From NCBI RefSeq assembly GCF_002160055.1, contig NZ_NFJV01000015.1, positions 25,437-89,436 of the forward strand: DNA of 64,000 bases. The letters are read 5' to 3'. Both the position numbers and the translations under genes were made by a program. Position 1 is the stretch's first letter; every line of letters begins with the position of its first letter. Positions 27,248-36,260 of the stretch are shown here, piece after piece. Below the pieces are notes generated by a model, which worked only from the letters and a program-made list of their open reading frames with translations, was not told the DNA's origin and ran no database searches. The stretch comes from Mediterranea sp. An20. Lineage in GTDB: Bacteria > Bacteroidota > Bacteroidia > Bacteroidales > Bacteroidaceae.

Positions 27248-29437
27248 ATGTCAGATTTAAGATTCAGAGTGGTCGAGACGGCGTTCAAGAAACGTCCCGT
27301 CGAAGTAACTCCACCGGCGGAACGCCCTTCGGAGTATTTCGCCAAGTATGTTTTCAATCGGGATAAGATGTTCCGTTACTTGCCCGGTAAAGTCTTCGCA
27401 AAGTTGACCGACGTCATCGACAACGGTGCTCCACTGGACCGCAGCATTGCCGACGAAGTGGCAGCCGGCATGAAAAAATGGGCCATCGAAATGGGTGCTA
27501 CGCACTACACGCACTGGTTTCACCCGCTGACCGAAGGCACGGCCGAGAAGCATGATGCTTTTATCGAGCACGACGGAAAGGGAGGTGTCATGGAAGAATT
27601 TACCGGCAAACTGCTCGTACAGCAAGAGCCGGACGCTTCCAGTTTCCCCAACGGAGGCATCCGAAACACTTTCGAAGCACGCGGCTATTCGGCCTGGGAC
27701 CCCTCATCGCCTGCCTTCATCGTGGACGATACGCTGTGCATCCCTACCATATTCATTGCCTACACGGGTGAGTCGCTGGACTACAAGGCTCCTTTGCTCA
27801 AGGCACTGCGTGCCGTTGACAAGGCCGCCACAGATGTATGCCGCTACTTCAACCCGGAGGTGAAGAAGGTCTATGCTTACTTGGGCTGGGAGCAGGAATA
27901 CTTCCTCGTAGATGAAGGCCTCTATGCAGCCCGACCCGACCTCCTGATGACAGGCCGCACCCTGACCGGACACGACTCAGCCAAGAACCAGCAACTGGAA
28001 GACCACTACTTCGGAGCCATCCCGCCCCGTGTAGCAGCCTTCATGAAAGACCTGGAGATAGAAGCGCTGAAACTGGGTATCCCCGTCAAGACACGCCACA
28101 ACGAAGTAGCTCCTAACCAATTCGAACTGGCTCCTGTCTTCGAGGAATGCAACTTGGCCGTAGACCACAACATGCTCATCATGTCGCTGATGCGCAAGAT
28201 TGCACGCAACCACGGCTTCCGTGTCCTGCTGCACGAGAAACCTTTCAAAGGAGTCAACGGCAGCGGCAAGCACAACAACTGGAGTTTAGGGACGGACACC
28301 GGCATCCTGTTGCACGCTCCCGGCAAGACTCCCGAAGACAACCTGCGCTTCATCACCTTCGTAGTCAATACGCTGATGGCTGTCTACCGCCACAACGGCT
28401 TGCTCAAAGCCAGCATCTCCAGTGCCACCAATGCCCATCGGTTGGGAGCCAATGAGGCACCGCCCGCCATCATCTCTTCTTTCTTGGGCAAGCAACTCAG
28501 CCAGGTGCTGGAACACATCGAAGCCAGCGACAAGGATGAGCTCATCAACCTTGGCGGCAAGCAGGGCATGAAGCTGGACATTCCCCAGATTCCCGAACTG
28601 CTCATCGACAATACCGACCGCAACCGCACCTCGCCTTTCGCTTTCACGGGCAACCGCTTCGAATTCCGCGCCGTAGGTTCCGAGGCCAATTGTGCCAGTG
28701 CCATGATAGCTCTCAACACGGCTCTGGCCGAACAACTGACAGACTTCAAACACGATGTGGACGAACTGACAGAAAAAGGGGAGCCTCAATTCTCGGCTAT
28801 CCTCGAAGTAGTGCGACGCTACATCAAGAAGTGCAAGCCTATCCACTTCGACGGAAACGGCTACAGCGATGAATGGAAAGAAGAAGCCGCACGCCGCGGT
28901 CTGGATTGTGAGACAAGCGTACCAGTCATCTTCGATAATTATCTCAAGGAAGACAGCATCCGCATGTTTGAATCGACCGGCGTGATGAACCGCAAGGAAC
29001 TGGAGGCACGCAACGAAGTGAAGTGGGAAATGTACACCAAAAAGATACAGATAGAAGCCCGCGTACTGGGCGATCTGGCCATGAACCATATCATCCCCGT
29101 GGCCACACAATACCAGACGGGACTTATTGACAATGTCTACAAAATACACCAGCTCTTCCCCGCCGACAAGGCAGACAAGCTTTCTGCCAAGAACCTGGAG
29201 CTCATCGAGGAGATTGCCGACCGGACTGCCTTCATCAAAGAGCATGTAGATGCGATGGTAGAAGCCCGCAAGGTGGCCAACAAGATAGAGAACCAGCGCG
29301 AGAAAGCCGTGGCTTATCATGACACCATCGTTCCTGCCATGGAGGAAATCCGCTATCATATCGACAAGCTGGAGCTGATTGTAGACAACCAGATGTGGAC
29401 ATTGCCCAAATATCGGGAACTTCTGTTTATCAGATAG
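27248..29437 (+). CDS. glnN: Glutamine synthetase type III
   Basis: A 729-residue enzyme of the large GSIII class found in Bacteroidetes and cyanobacteria, making glutamine from glutamate, ammonia and ATP as a dodecamer. The GSIII N-terminus (FRVVETAFKKRP, MFRYLPGKVF), the catalytic core with NGSGKHNNWSLGTDTG and NRTSPFAFTGNRFEFRAVGS, and the long C-terminal helical region ending NQMWTLPKYRELLF are all present. Full family length. Probably co-regulated with glnK-amtB. Confidence 0.96.
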   Translation: MSDLRFRVVETAFKKRPVEVTPPAERPSEYFAKYVFNRDKMFRYLPGKVFAKLTDVIDNGAPLDRSIADEVAAGMKKWAIEMGATHYTHWFHPLTEGTAEKHDAFIEHDGKGGVMEEFTGKLLVQQEPDASSFPNGGIRNTFEARGYSAWDPSSPAFIVDDTLCIPTIFIAYTGESLDYKAPLLKALRAVDKAATDVCRYFNPEVKKVYAYLGWEQEYFLVDEGLYAARPDLLMTGRTLTGHDSAKNQQLEDHYFGAIPPRVAAFMKDLEIEALKLGIPVKTRHNEVAPNQFELAPVFEECNLAVDHNMLIMSLMRKIARNHGFRVLLHEKPFKGVNGSGKHNNWSLGTDTGILLHAPGKTPEDNLRFITFVVNTLMAVYRHNGLLKASISSATNAHRLGANEAPPAIISSFLGKQLSQVLEHIEASDKDELINLGGKQGMKLDIPQIPELLIDNTDRNRTSPFAFTGNRFEFRAVGSEANCASAMIALNTALAEQLTDFKHDVDELTEKGEPQFSAILEVVRRYIKKCKPIHFDGNGYSDEWKEEAARRGLDCETSVPVIFDNYLKEDSIRMFESTGVMNRKELEARNEVKWEMYTKKIQIEARVLGDLAMNHIIPVATQYQTGLIDNVYKIHQLFPADKADKLSAKNLELIEEIADRTAFIKEHVDAMVEARKVANKIENQREKAVAYHDTIVPAMEEIRYHIDKLELIVDNQMWTLPKYRELLFIR

Positions 29438-30034
29438 TTTTTAATAAAGAATGGAGAAGTGACTTAAACTTTTCGCCCTACTCGGGGTGCGTGTATTCTA
29501 TGAATAATCAGCATGCTACTCCTAATATACAACCAGCACTCTGCTTATAGCTTAGCAGCATGCAGCTTATAGCTTGGCAATACGCTGCTTATAGCTTGGC
29601 TACTTTTCAGGAAGAGCTTATCAGGAAGCTGACTTATACACACGGAGCATCAGTACAGGGCATAAAAAGTTGAAATCACTTCTAAAAATAAGAAATGAAG
29701 AAGGAGAGATGAAGAAGGGAAAAACAAGGCTCACCATACGCAAAGCAGAATATTCCGGTTTTTCTCCGCATCTTTTAAATGAGGCAATAACAGTTTAAAC
29801 AGATTCTTCATACTTAAATCTTCATTTATTAGATTCTTTTGTTGGTTGTTTTAAGTTTGCAAGGAGGGAAAACGCTGAGAAGCGGGTTCTCTCCTTATTA
29901 CTTTATATATTCTCACCCGTTGGCGGAATTAAGTCAGCGCATACTTGACTCTGCCAATGGGCTTGTTTCATAAGGATATTTGCATGGATATTATAGATAG
30001 TGCATTGAAACAGTTGCTTTAAACAAATTAGAAC
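29438..30034. other. 597-bp gap after glnN: repeat array and a lone -7 box
   Basis: The gap holds the 22-bp array at 29543-29608 and a consensus -7 box TAAGTTTG at 29852-29859 that may serve the cupin gene at 30035, leaving a leader of roughly 170 nt. A 29-codon open frame at 29709-29798 follows an AGGAGAG-like ribosome site but has no family match I recognise. No RNA gene seen. Confidence 0.6.
29543..29608. repeat. 22-bp repeat array (3 units, GCTTATAGCTTGG type)
   Basis: GCTTATAGCTT occurs at 29543, 29565 and 29587, exactly 22 bp apart, with fuller unit GCTTATAGCTTGGCAATACG. It is the most regular copy of the family also seen at 15934. Confidence 0.85.
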
Positions 30035-30469
30035 ATGAGTGAAATCAAGATTATAGAAGGCGGTATCTTTACCGATAGTCGTGGGCGGATATCTCATGTC
30101 AATGATTTGGACATGAGCGAGGTGGCCAGGTTTTATGCAATTTATCACAGTGACACTTCCGTGGTTCGTGCCTGGCATGCACATCAGAAGGAAAAGAAAT
30201 GGTTTTATGTGTTGAAGGGCGCGTTTACCAGCGCTTTTGTGAAGATTGATAATTGGGAGCAACCGTCTTTGGACTTGAAGCCGGAGGTTTTCCACTTGTC
30301 GGCTGAGACGAGCCGTGTGGTTTGTGTCCCTGAAGGGTATGCCAACGGTTTCAAAGCAGAGGAACCGGATTCTATCCTGTTGGTGTTTTCCAATAAGATA
30401 TTGTCGGAAGCTGTGAATGACAGCTGGAGATATGACTCGCATCTTTGGATGAACTGGAATTCGATTTAA
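30035..30469 (+). CDS. WxcM/FdtA-like cupin (sugar 3,4-ketoisomerase or 3,5-epimerase family)
   Basis: A 144-residue single-domain cupin. RAWHAHQKEKKWFYVLKGAF has the cupin histidines and VCVPEGYANGFKAEEPDSILLVFSN the second half-barrel, as in FdtA/WxcM-type dTDP-4-keto-6-deoxyhexose isomerases and RmlC relatives. Such genes normally lie within surface polysaccharide loci; here it is alone, 12 kb from the locus in this window. The substrate cannot be assigned. It may be a remnant of an older locus or still be used. Confidence 0.75.
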   Translation: MSEIKIIEGGIFTDSRGRISHVNDLDMSEVARFYAIYHSDTSVVRAWHAHQKEKKWFYVLKGAFTSAFVKIDNWEQPSLDLKPEVFHLSAETSRVVCVPEGYANGFKAEEPDSILLVFSNKILSEAVNDSWRYDSHLWMNWNSI

Positions 30470-30492
30470 ATCAATCCCAATAAATATGTAAG

Positions 30493-30750
30493 CACTCAAT
30501 TTAGGGCTAAAAAAAATAGAATTCTCCCGTTCATTTTTCTGAAAGACAAGGTACTTTATATCATTTTCCAGTAATGGTATAAAGATATTCATTGGGATTT
30601 TTCTCAAAATTATCTTTAAAGGATGCAGGAACTATGTGAATATATTCCCAGAGAAAATCACCTTGGCTTGTAGCCAAGGTGATTTTTTAAAACGAATCAG
30701 TTTAGGGCGCTGAAAATACTTCTTTCAATGGGGATGCTCTAAATTGAGTG
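30493..30750. repeat. 258-bp segment bounded by 12-bp inverted repeats
   Basis: CACTCAATTTAG (30493-30504) and its reverse complement CTAAATTGAGTG (30739-30750) match perfectly and extend imperfectly by GC on the inner side. Between them is an intrinsic terminator (30654-30688) and no gene. It could be a miniature element, an invertible segment or a fold-back leader; no target-site duplication is evident. Confidence 0.45.
30654..30688 (+). terminator. Intrinsic terminator
   Basis: AATCACCTTGGCT (30656-30668), loop TGT, AGCCAAGGTGATT (30672-30684), then T-run to 30688. A perfect 13-bp stem; it would end the transcript of the cupin gene. Confidence 0.85.
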
Positions 30751-30855
30751 TTTGCAATTAGTGCTTGTGATTATCAAGAGTTTTTTCTGTTGTCTTTTTC
30801 ATAAATTCGTTATATTGTTATATATTTGCATCAGTAACCAATAACATTCCGCTTT

Positions 30856-31875
30856 ATGACCATCATCGCCAATCCGATATACGATTCCGTGTTCAAGTTC
30901 CTGATGGAAGATGAACGTGCGGCAAAGGTGCTGCTTTCTGCCCTGCTGCAGCAGGAGGTGCATGACCTGAAGATGCGCCGCAATGAATATACCAATCTTA
31001 ACCAGACCCGTATATCATTGTTCCGCATTGATTTCTCAGCCCGTATTAAGGATGCTGCGGGCAGGGAGCAGTTGGTGCTGATAGAGCTTCAGAAGACCTG
31101 GCTGATGACGGAGACCCTGCGTTTCCGCCAGTATCTGGGCACCCAATATCTGGACATGGAGAATATCTCGTCGTCGGGGAGCGGGGCCGGATACGGCTTG
31201 CCCATCATTTCGATTTATATCCTGGGACATAAATTGGGAGACCTGAACGAACCGGTGGTGTACGTGCGCCGCCGTTATCTGGATTATGACAACCGGGATA
31301 TCGTGCAGGGCGTTCCGGATCCTTTCATCGAAAGCCTGACGCATGACAGCATCATCGTCCAAATCCCTTACCTGCAGGGACGGGCACGCAATCATCTGGA
31401 ACGTCTACTGAGCGTTTTCGACCAGGAATGCCGGATGGCTACGGATGTTCATTTCCTTCAGATAAATGACGAGGACATGGATAAGGAAGGGCGGTTGCTG
31501 GTGAACCGCCTGGTGATGGCGGCAGCTTCTCCCGATGTCAGACGGGAGATGCAGGTAGAAGACGAAATTCTGTCTGAAATAGAGGCACGGGATACAGCCA
31601 TCATGATGAAAGATAAAGAGATTGAACTGAATACCCAGGAGATTGAGCAGAAATCGCAAGAGATCGAGCAGAAATCGCAAGAGATCAAGCAGAAATCGCA
31701 AGAAATCGAGCAGAAATCGCAAGAGATCAAGCAGAAGTCTCAAGAAATCGAGCAACAAAAATCTATCTTGCGCACAACTGTCCGAAATCTATCTCAGCGC
31801 GGTATGTCCGTGAAAGATATAGCTTCTGTATTGACGGTGTCTGAGGAAATGGTATCTGCTTTGCTATCTGAATAA
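30856..31875 (+). CDS. Rpn family nuclease / PD-(D/E)XK transposase-like protein, copy 1
   Basis: A 339-residue protein. The N-terminal 240 residues are the Rpn/PD-(D/E)XK module common in Bacteroides: Asp59 (RIDFSARI) and Glu77-x-Gln79-Lys80 (IELQKTW) fit the catalytic pattern. The C-terminal part is a coiled coil built from EIEQKSQ heptads, then a short helix-turn-helix-like end (SVKDIASVLTVSEEMVSALL). Relatives promote RecA-independent recombination. The promoter has TATATTTG at 30821-30828. A near-identical second copy starts at 63669. Confidence 0.85.
   Translation: MTIIANPIYDSVFKFLMEDERAAKVLLSALLQQEVHDLKMRRNEYTNLNQTRISLFRIDFSARIKDAAGREQLVLIELQKTWLMTETLRFRQYLGTQYLDMENISSSGSGAGYGLPIISIYILGHKLGDLNEPVVYVRRRYLDYDNRDIVQGVPDPFIESLTHDSIIVQIPYLQGRARNHLERLLSVFDQECRMATDVHFLQINDEDMDKEGRLLVNRLVMAAASPDVRREMQVEDEILSEIEARDTAIMMKDKEIELNTQEIEQKSQEIEQKSQEIKQKSQEIEQKSQEIKQKSQEIEQQKSILRTTVRNLSQRGMSVKDIASVLTVSEEMVSALLSE
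31639..31758 (+). repeat. 21-bp tandem repeat encoding EIEQKSQ heptads
   Basis: Five units of 21 bp start at 31639, 31660, 31681, 31702 and 31723, with a partial sixth at 31744. Units alternate EIEQKSQ and EIKQKSQ. The repeat is in frame, so loss or gain of units changes coiled-coil length without a frameshift. Confidence 0.9.
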
Positions 31876-31929
31876 GAAAAGGGCGCAAAGGTTGCTTGGC
31901 ATGTTTTTCTTTCCAGGTACTTGGAAAAA

Positions 31930-31988
31930 CAGATAACGCAGGTTCTAATGGATAATTGCTTCTTTATCATTAGAACCTGCGTTATCTG
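31930..31988. repeat. 21-bp perfect inverted repeat between convergent genes
   Basis: 31930-31950 and 31968-31988 are exact reverse complements (start CAGATAACGCAGG, end CCTGCGTTATCTG) around a 17-nt loop that itself pairs partly (GATAA/TTATC). It lies between Rpn and the DUF308 gene, which converge. It may act as a two-way terminator, though no strong T-tract follows. Confidence 0.75.
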
Positions 31989-32028
31989 TATCTAAACGTA
32001 GCTCTGAAACTCTGGGTCAAATACTGCA

Positions 32029-32607
32029 TCAGTCCACGATTTCAGCTTCTTCCACGTCTTCCCCACGCTTGGACAAAATACTCTTTTGGGGACGCTTCCG
32101 GGAAAAGCCAAACCAGTTGACCAACTCCGATAGCGCATACACCAGGCAACTGATGCCGATGATGATGAACGCCGTCGAACGTGCTCCTAAGGGATTGAAC
32201 AAGGCAAACAAACCTGCCAGCAGAATCAGCACGGGAACGACATAAAAGCCACCCGGTACCCGCATCCAACTACGGGCCGAAGACAGGGCTGCAATCTGCT
32301 GCACACCGCCCATCACCAGAATAAAGCCCAGTACATACGTCAGCAGGTCGGCAAAAAAGCCCGGCATAATGACAAGCCAAAGTCCGAACAACAGACTGCC
32401 GATGCCCAACAGCGGAAAGTGCACCGGACGCTCTGTTCTCCAAGCAAAGTAACTGATGATGCTTATCAGGGAAGGTATCAGAAAAATAACTCCCACGGTA
32501 ATCACTAAATACTCGGCGGCCTGGTTGGGAAACAACACCAGCACCAGACCAATGACTAGCGCACATACAGCACGCAACATAGAATAACTGACTGCTCTCA
32601 TTTTCAT
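32029..32607 (-). CDS. DUF308 (HdeD-like) membrane protein
   Basis: A 192-residue protein with six predicted membrane helices and a charged C-terminal tail (RGEDVEEAEIVD). DUF308/HdeD proteins are linked to acid or general stress in other bacteria; no enzymatic function is known. The start is ATG at 32607 or 6 bp later; the frame extends upstream to 32628 without typical membrane-protein features. Divergent from the trp operon. Confidence 0.8.
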   Translation of the reverse strand: MKMRAVSYSMLRAVCALVIGLVLVLFPNQAAEYLVITVGVIFLIPSLISIISYFAWRTERPVHFPLLGIGSLLFGLWLVIMPGFFADLLTYVLGFILVMGGVQQIAALSSARSWMRVPGGFYVVPVLILLAGLFALFNPLGARSTAFIIIGISCLVYALSELVNWFGFSRKRPQKSILSKRGEDVEEAEIVD

Positions 32608-32731
32608 TTCTTTTTTTCGGGAAGGCACACACTTTTTTCGTTGTCTGTCCCGACATGATTATTCGATTTTATTACAAAAGAGAAACAAAAATACAGCAAA
32701 AAGGTTCAACGACGAAAAAAAGCAAGATTTA

Positions 32732-32763
32732 TTTGGATAATTCCATCCATTCGCATAAATTTG
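32732..32763 (+). promoter_or_regulatory. trp operon promoter
   Basis: TTTG (32732-32735), 20 nt, TAAATTTG (32756-32763): an ideal Bacteroides promoter, with transcription expected near 32770 and the leader peptide ATG at 32787. Confidence 0.8.
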
Positions 32764-32786
32764 CCCCCGATAAAACAAAAACAACA

Positions 32787-32849
32787 ATGAATAAGCAATT
32801 GACAAATACATATTGGTGGTGGCGCCCGTTACAACTCCAGCAGTCGTAA
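32787..32849 (+). CDS. trpL: trp operon leader peptide with three consecutive Trp codons
   Basis: A 20-codon open frame, MNKQLTNTYWWWRPLQLQQS, has TGG TGG TGG at codons 10-12. It begins about 17 nt after the predicted transcription start and ends 55 nt before the attenuator hairpin. Ribosome stalling at the Trp codons when charged tRNA-Trp is low would be expected to prevent terminator formation. The competing antiterminator pairing is not obvious by eye. Coding assignment rests on position and Trp clustering. Confidence 0.85.
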   Translation: MNKQLTNTYWWWRPLQLQQS

Positions 32850-32904
32850 GGGAGCAGCGCTCGTATGTATATATGTCATAGAATATAAATACTAAAGGAA
32901 AAAA

Positions 32905-32947
32905 GGAAGAGCCCTGCCGCACTTGCGGCGGGGCTCTTCCTTTTTTT
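32905..32947 (+). terminator. trp attenuator
   Basis: GGAAGAGCCCTGCCGC (32905-32920), loop ACTT, GCGGCGGGGCTCTTCC (32925-32940), then seven T. The 16-bp stem has a single T-G wobble. It lies between the leader peptide and trpB. Confidence 0.9.
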
Positions 32948-32972
32948 ATTAACCTTCAAAAAACTTCATACA

Positions 32973-34163
32973 ATGATGAGTTACTTGGCAGACCCTAACG
33001 GGTATTTTGGAGAATTTGGCGGGGCTTTTGTCCCGGAGATATTGCACCGGTGTGTGGAAGAGCTTCAACACACCTATCTCAATGTACTGCAAAGCAAAAA
33101 CTTCCGCGATGAATATACACAGCTTCTGCGGGACTATGTGGGACGCCCCTCCCCTCTCTATCTGGCACGCCGCCTGTCTGCCCGATACGGATGCAGGATT
33201 TATCTGAAACGCGAAGATCTGAATCATACGGGTGCCCACAAGATTAACAACGCCATCGGGCAAGTCCTGCTGGCACAACGCATGGGCAAACGGCGTATCA
33301 TTGCCGAGACTGGGGCCGGACAACATGGCGTGGCCACTGCCACTGTCTGCGCCCTGATGGGCATGGAGTGCGTGGTGTATATGGGCAAGACTGATGTAGA
33401 ACGCCAACATGCCAACGTGGAGAAAATGAAAATGCTGGGCGCCCGTGTCGTATCTGTCACTTCGGGCAACATGACGCTGAAAGATGCTACCAACGAGGCT
33501 ATACGCGACTGGTGTTGCCATCCGTCGGATACTTACTACATCATAGGTTCCACGGTAGGCCCGCATCCTTATCCCGACATGGTAGCCCGTCTGCAGTCGG
33601 TCATCAGCGAAGAAATCAGAAAACAGTTGAAGGAGCAGGAAGGACGCGACTGCCCGGATTACCTCATTGCCTGTGTGGGTGGAGGCAGCAATGCTGCCGG
33701 CACCATCTATCATTATGTGGATGATCCGCGCGTGAAAATTGTTCTGGCAGAAGCCGGAGGTAAAGGGGTGGAATCGGGAAAGACTGCTGCCACCATGGCC
33801 TTGGGACGCACGGGTATCATTCACGGAGCACGCACTTACGTCATTCAAAACGAAGACGGACAAATAGTAGAACCCTACTCTATTTCTGCCGGATTGGATT
33901 ATCCGGGCATCGGCCCCATGCACGCTAACCTGGCCCGGCAGAAACGGGCGCAGATACTTGCCGTCAACGATGACGAAGCGCTCCGTGCCGCCTATGAGCT
34001 GACCCGCTTGGAAGGTATCATCCCGGCACTGGAAAGTGCCCATGCGCTGGGAGCATTGCCCAAACTCCATTTCCAGCCCAATGATGTGGTGGTGCTTACC
34101 GTATCGGGACGGGGTGACAAGGATATGGATACGTATCTGGCAGCTCCGTATCAGGCTTCGTAA
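32973..34163 (+). CDS. trpB: Tryptophan synthase beta chain
   Basis: A 396-residue PLP enzyme joining indole and serine to tryptophan. The PLP lysine is Lys90 in [21 protein letters not shown] is the phosphate cup. [13 protein letters not shown] is the usual N-terminus. It is the first structural gene after the attenuator, and the operon order B-E-G-D-C-F-A is the one seen in Bacteroides. TrpA, its partner, is the last gene. Confidence 0.97.
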   Translation: MMSYLADPNGYFGEFGGAFVPEILHRCVEELQHTYLNVLQSKNFRDEYTQLLRDYVGRPSPLYLARRLSARYGCRIYLKREDLNHTGAHKINNAIGQVLLAQRMGKRRIIAETGAGQHGVATATVCALMGMECVVYMGKTDVERQHANVEKMKMLGARVVSVTSGNMTLKDATNEAIRDWCCHPSDTYYIIGSTVGPHPYPDMVARLQSVISEEIRKQLKEQEGRDCPDYLIACVGGGSNAAGTIYHYVDDPRVKIVLAEAGGKGVESGKTAATMALGRTGIIHGARTYVIQNEDGQIVEPYSISAGLDYPGIGPMHANLARQKRAQILAVNDDEALRAAYELTRLEGIIPALESAHALGALPKLHFQPNDVVVLTVSGRGDKDMDTYLAAPYQAS

Positions 34164-34200
34164 CATATTTACGCTAATAACTCTCAAACTGTTTACAACA

Positions 34201-35601
34201 ATGAAGACTTACCACTATCACACCCATTACCGCATACTTCCGGGCGACTTGCACACACCGGTAAGTACCTATCTGAAAGTGCGCGATGTATTTCCACAAA
34301 GCGCGCTCATGGAAAGCTCCGATTACTACAGCACGGAAAACAACCGCTCCTTTATTGCTCTTTGCCCGCTGGCTTCGGTAGCCATTGGGCACGGAAACGT
34401 CACATTCCGCCTGCCCGACGGGAAACGGGAGGAACGCGAACTGACTGCCGGTTACGGTGTGGAAGAGTCATTGAACGATTTTCTGAGCCGTTTCTGCCTC
34501 GAAGGCGAATACAAGTCGTACTGCGGGCTGTATGGATATACTTCCTTCAACGCGGTGCGATATTTTGAGAACATTCCTGTCAAAGACAGCCATGCAGACC
34601 GCAACGATGCACCCGACCTGCTCTACATATTATACAGATATCTCATCGTCTTCAACGACCGGCGGCACGAAATGATGCTGCTGGAGATGCACGATGATGC
34701 CGACGAAAGCGGACTGGATAAGGTGCAGCGGGCTATACACAACCGCAACTATGCCGTCTACCACTTCCGGGCAGAAGGTCCGCTCACCTCTCCGCTGACC
34801 GACGAAGAACACAAAGCCAATATCCGACGGGGCATCAACCATTGCCTGCGGGGCGATGTCTTTCAGATTGTCCTTTCACGCCGCTTCGAACAGCGCTTCA
34901 CCGGCGATGACTTCCAACTCTACCGGGCCCTGCGCAGCATCAATCCTTCGCCCTACCTGTTTTACTTCGACTTTGGAGGTTTCCGCCTGCTGGGTTCCTC
35001 ACCTGAAACTCATTGCCGCATCGAAGGACGGCAAGCCTACATCGACCCCATTGCAGGAACCACCCGACGCACCGGACAAAAGGAAGAAGACGAACAAGCC
35101 GCCCGACACCTGTGCGACGACCCCAAAGAGAATGCCGAACACGTCATGCTGGTAGACTTGGCACGCAACGACCTGTCACGCAACTGCCACGAAGTACATG
35201 TGGAAATATTCAAGGAACTGCAATATTATAGTCATGTCATCCACTTGGTCAGCCGTGTCAGAGGTTCGATGAATGCAGATACCAACCCCATCCGCACGTT
35301 CATCGACACCTTCCCAGCAGGAACCCTGAGTGGAGCACCGAAAGTGCGTGCCATGCAACTCATCAGCGAAATCGAGCCGCACAACCGGGGGGCCTACGGG
35401 GGCTGCATCGGCTTCATCGGACTGGACGGCTCGCTCAACCAGGCCATCACCATCCGGACTTTTGTCAGCCGCAACGGAACACTGTGGTTCCAAGCCGGCG
35501 GCGGAATCGTGGCGCAAAGCAACGAAGAGAATGAACTACAGGAAGTAAACAACAAACTGGGTGCCTTACGTCAGGCTATCAGCAAAGCCGAAAAAATGTA
35601 A
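34201..35601 (+). CDS. trpE: Anthranilate synthase component I
   Basis: A 466-residue chorismate-using enzyme making anthranilate with the amidotransferase TrpG. The motif ALMESS near residue 38 corresponds to the LLES tryptophan feedback site. The C-terminal chorismate-binding domain has DPIAGTTRRTG, DLARNDLSR and GTLSGAPKVRAM. The ATG at 34201 was chosen; the open frame extends further upstream into trpB only by chance. The gap to trpG is 7 bp. Confidence 0.96.
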   Translation: MKTYHYHTHYRILPGDLHTPVSTYLKVRDVFPQSALMESSDYYSTENNRSFIALCPLASVAIGHGNVTFRLPDGKREERELTAGYGVEESLNDFLSRFCLEGEYKSYCGLYGYTSFNAVRYFENIPVKDSHADRNDAPDLLYILYRYLIVFNDRRHEMMLLEMHDDADESGLDKVQRAIHNRNYAVYHFRAEGPLTSPLTDEEHKANIRRGINHCLRGDVFQIVLSRRFEQRFTGDDFQLYRALRSINPSPYLFYFDFGGFRLLGSSPETHCRIEGRQAYIDPIAGTTRRTGQKEEDEQAARHLCDDPKENAEHVMLVDLARNDLSRNCHEVHVEIFKELQYYSHVIHLVSRVRGSMNADTNPIRTFIDTFPAGTLSGAPKVRAMQLISEIEPHNRGAYGGCIGFIGLDGSLNQAITIRTFVSRNGTLWFQAGGGIVAQSNEENELQEVNNKLGALRQAISKAEKM

Positions 35602-35608
35602 GAAAGCA

Positions 35609-36208
35609 ATGAAGACAGTAATTATTGACAACTACGACTCTTTCACATTTAATCTGGCACACCTCGTGAAAGAACTGGGCGCACAAGTGGAAGTGCTGCG
35701 CAATGACTGTTTCTGCCTGGAAGAATTGGAAACATACGACAAGATAATCCTATCTCCCGGCCCGGGCATCCCCGACGAAGCCGGTCTGTTAATGGACGTT
35801 GTACGCACGTATGCCCCCCACAAGCCTATGCTGGGTGTCTGCCTGGGACACCAGGCTATCGGTGAAGCCTTCGGGGCAAGGCTGACCAACCTGAAGCGCG
35901 TATTCCATGGCATACAGTCGCCTTTAATCCTGAAAAACGACGATGCCTCCACAGAGCATCTCCCTGCCATAGAACCTGACTATATATTCCAGGGATTGGA
36001 AAGTGGAATCCCCGTCGGACGCTATCACTCTTGGATTGTCGACAAGAAAGATTTTCCTTCCTGCCTGGCTGTTACGGCCCTCAGCCCTGAAGGCCATATC
36101 ATGGCGTTGCGGCATCGCACACTGGACATACACGGCATTCAGTTTCATCCCGAATCTGTACTGACCCCCGACGGACGGCATATAATGCGCAACTGGTTGC
36201 AGGCATAA
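35609..36208 (+). CDS. trpG: Anthranilate synthase component II (glutamine amidotransferase)
   Basis: A 199-residue class I amidotransferase supplying ammonia to TrpE. Nucleophile Cys78 in GVCLGHQAIGEAFG; His-Glu of the triad in GIQFHPESVLTPDG. The start MKTVIIDNYDSFTFN is standard; the longer frame from 35561 overlaps trpE. Not fused to trpD, unlike in enterobacteria. Confidence 0.96.
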   Translation: MKTVIIDNYDSFTFNLAHLVKELGAQVEVLRNDCFCLEELETYDKIILSPGPGIPDEAGLLMDVVRTYAPHKPMLGVCLGHQAIGEAFGARLTNLKRVFHGIQSPLILKNDDASTEHLPAIEPDYIFQGLESGIPVGRYHSWIVDKKDFPSCLAVTALSPEGHIMALRHRTLDIHGIQFHPESVLTPDGRHIMRNWLQA

Positions 36209-36260
36209 CCCCATACAACAATACTTAATAACCACTATCTCGCTTAAAAGAGAAATAACA

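Noticed and set aside
28286..29359. Minus-strand open frame of 357 codons
   Set aside because: Antisense of the glutamine synthetase III gene, which is intact with all motifs.
29543..29608. Possible CRISPR array
   Set aside because: The units are contiguous 22-bp repeats without unique spacers, and no cas gene is present.
29709..29798. 29-codon open frame in the gap after glnN
   Set aside because: It has a plausible ribosome site but no recognisable family and no promoter at a proper distance.
31639..31758. Possible CRISPR-like or minisatellite element
   Set aside because: The 21-bp units are in frame and encode coiled-coil heptads of the Rpn protein.
32949..34187. Minus-strand open frame of 412 codons
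   Set aside because: Antisense of trpB; no domain, and trpB has full length and conserved residues.
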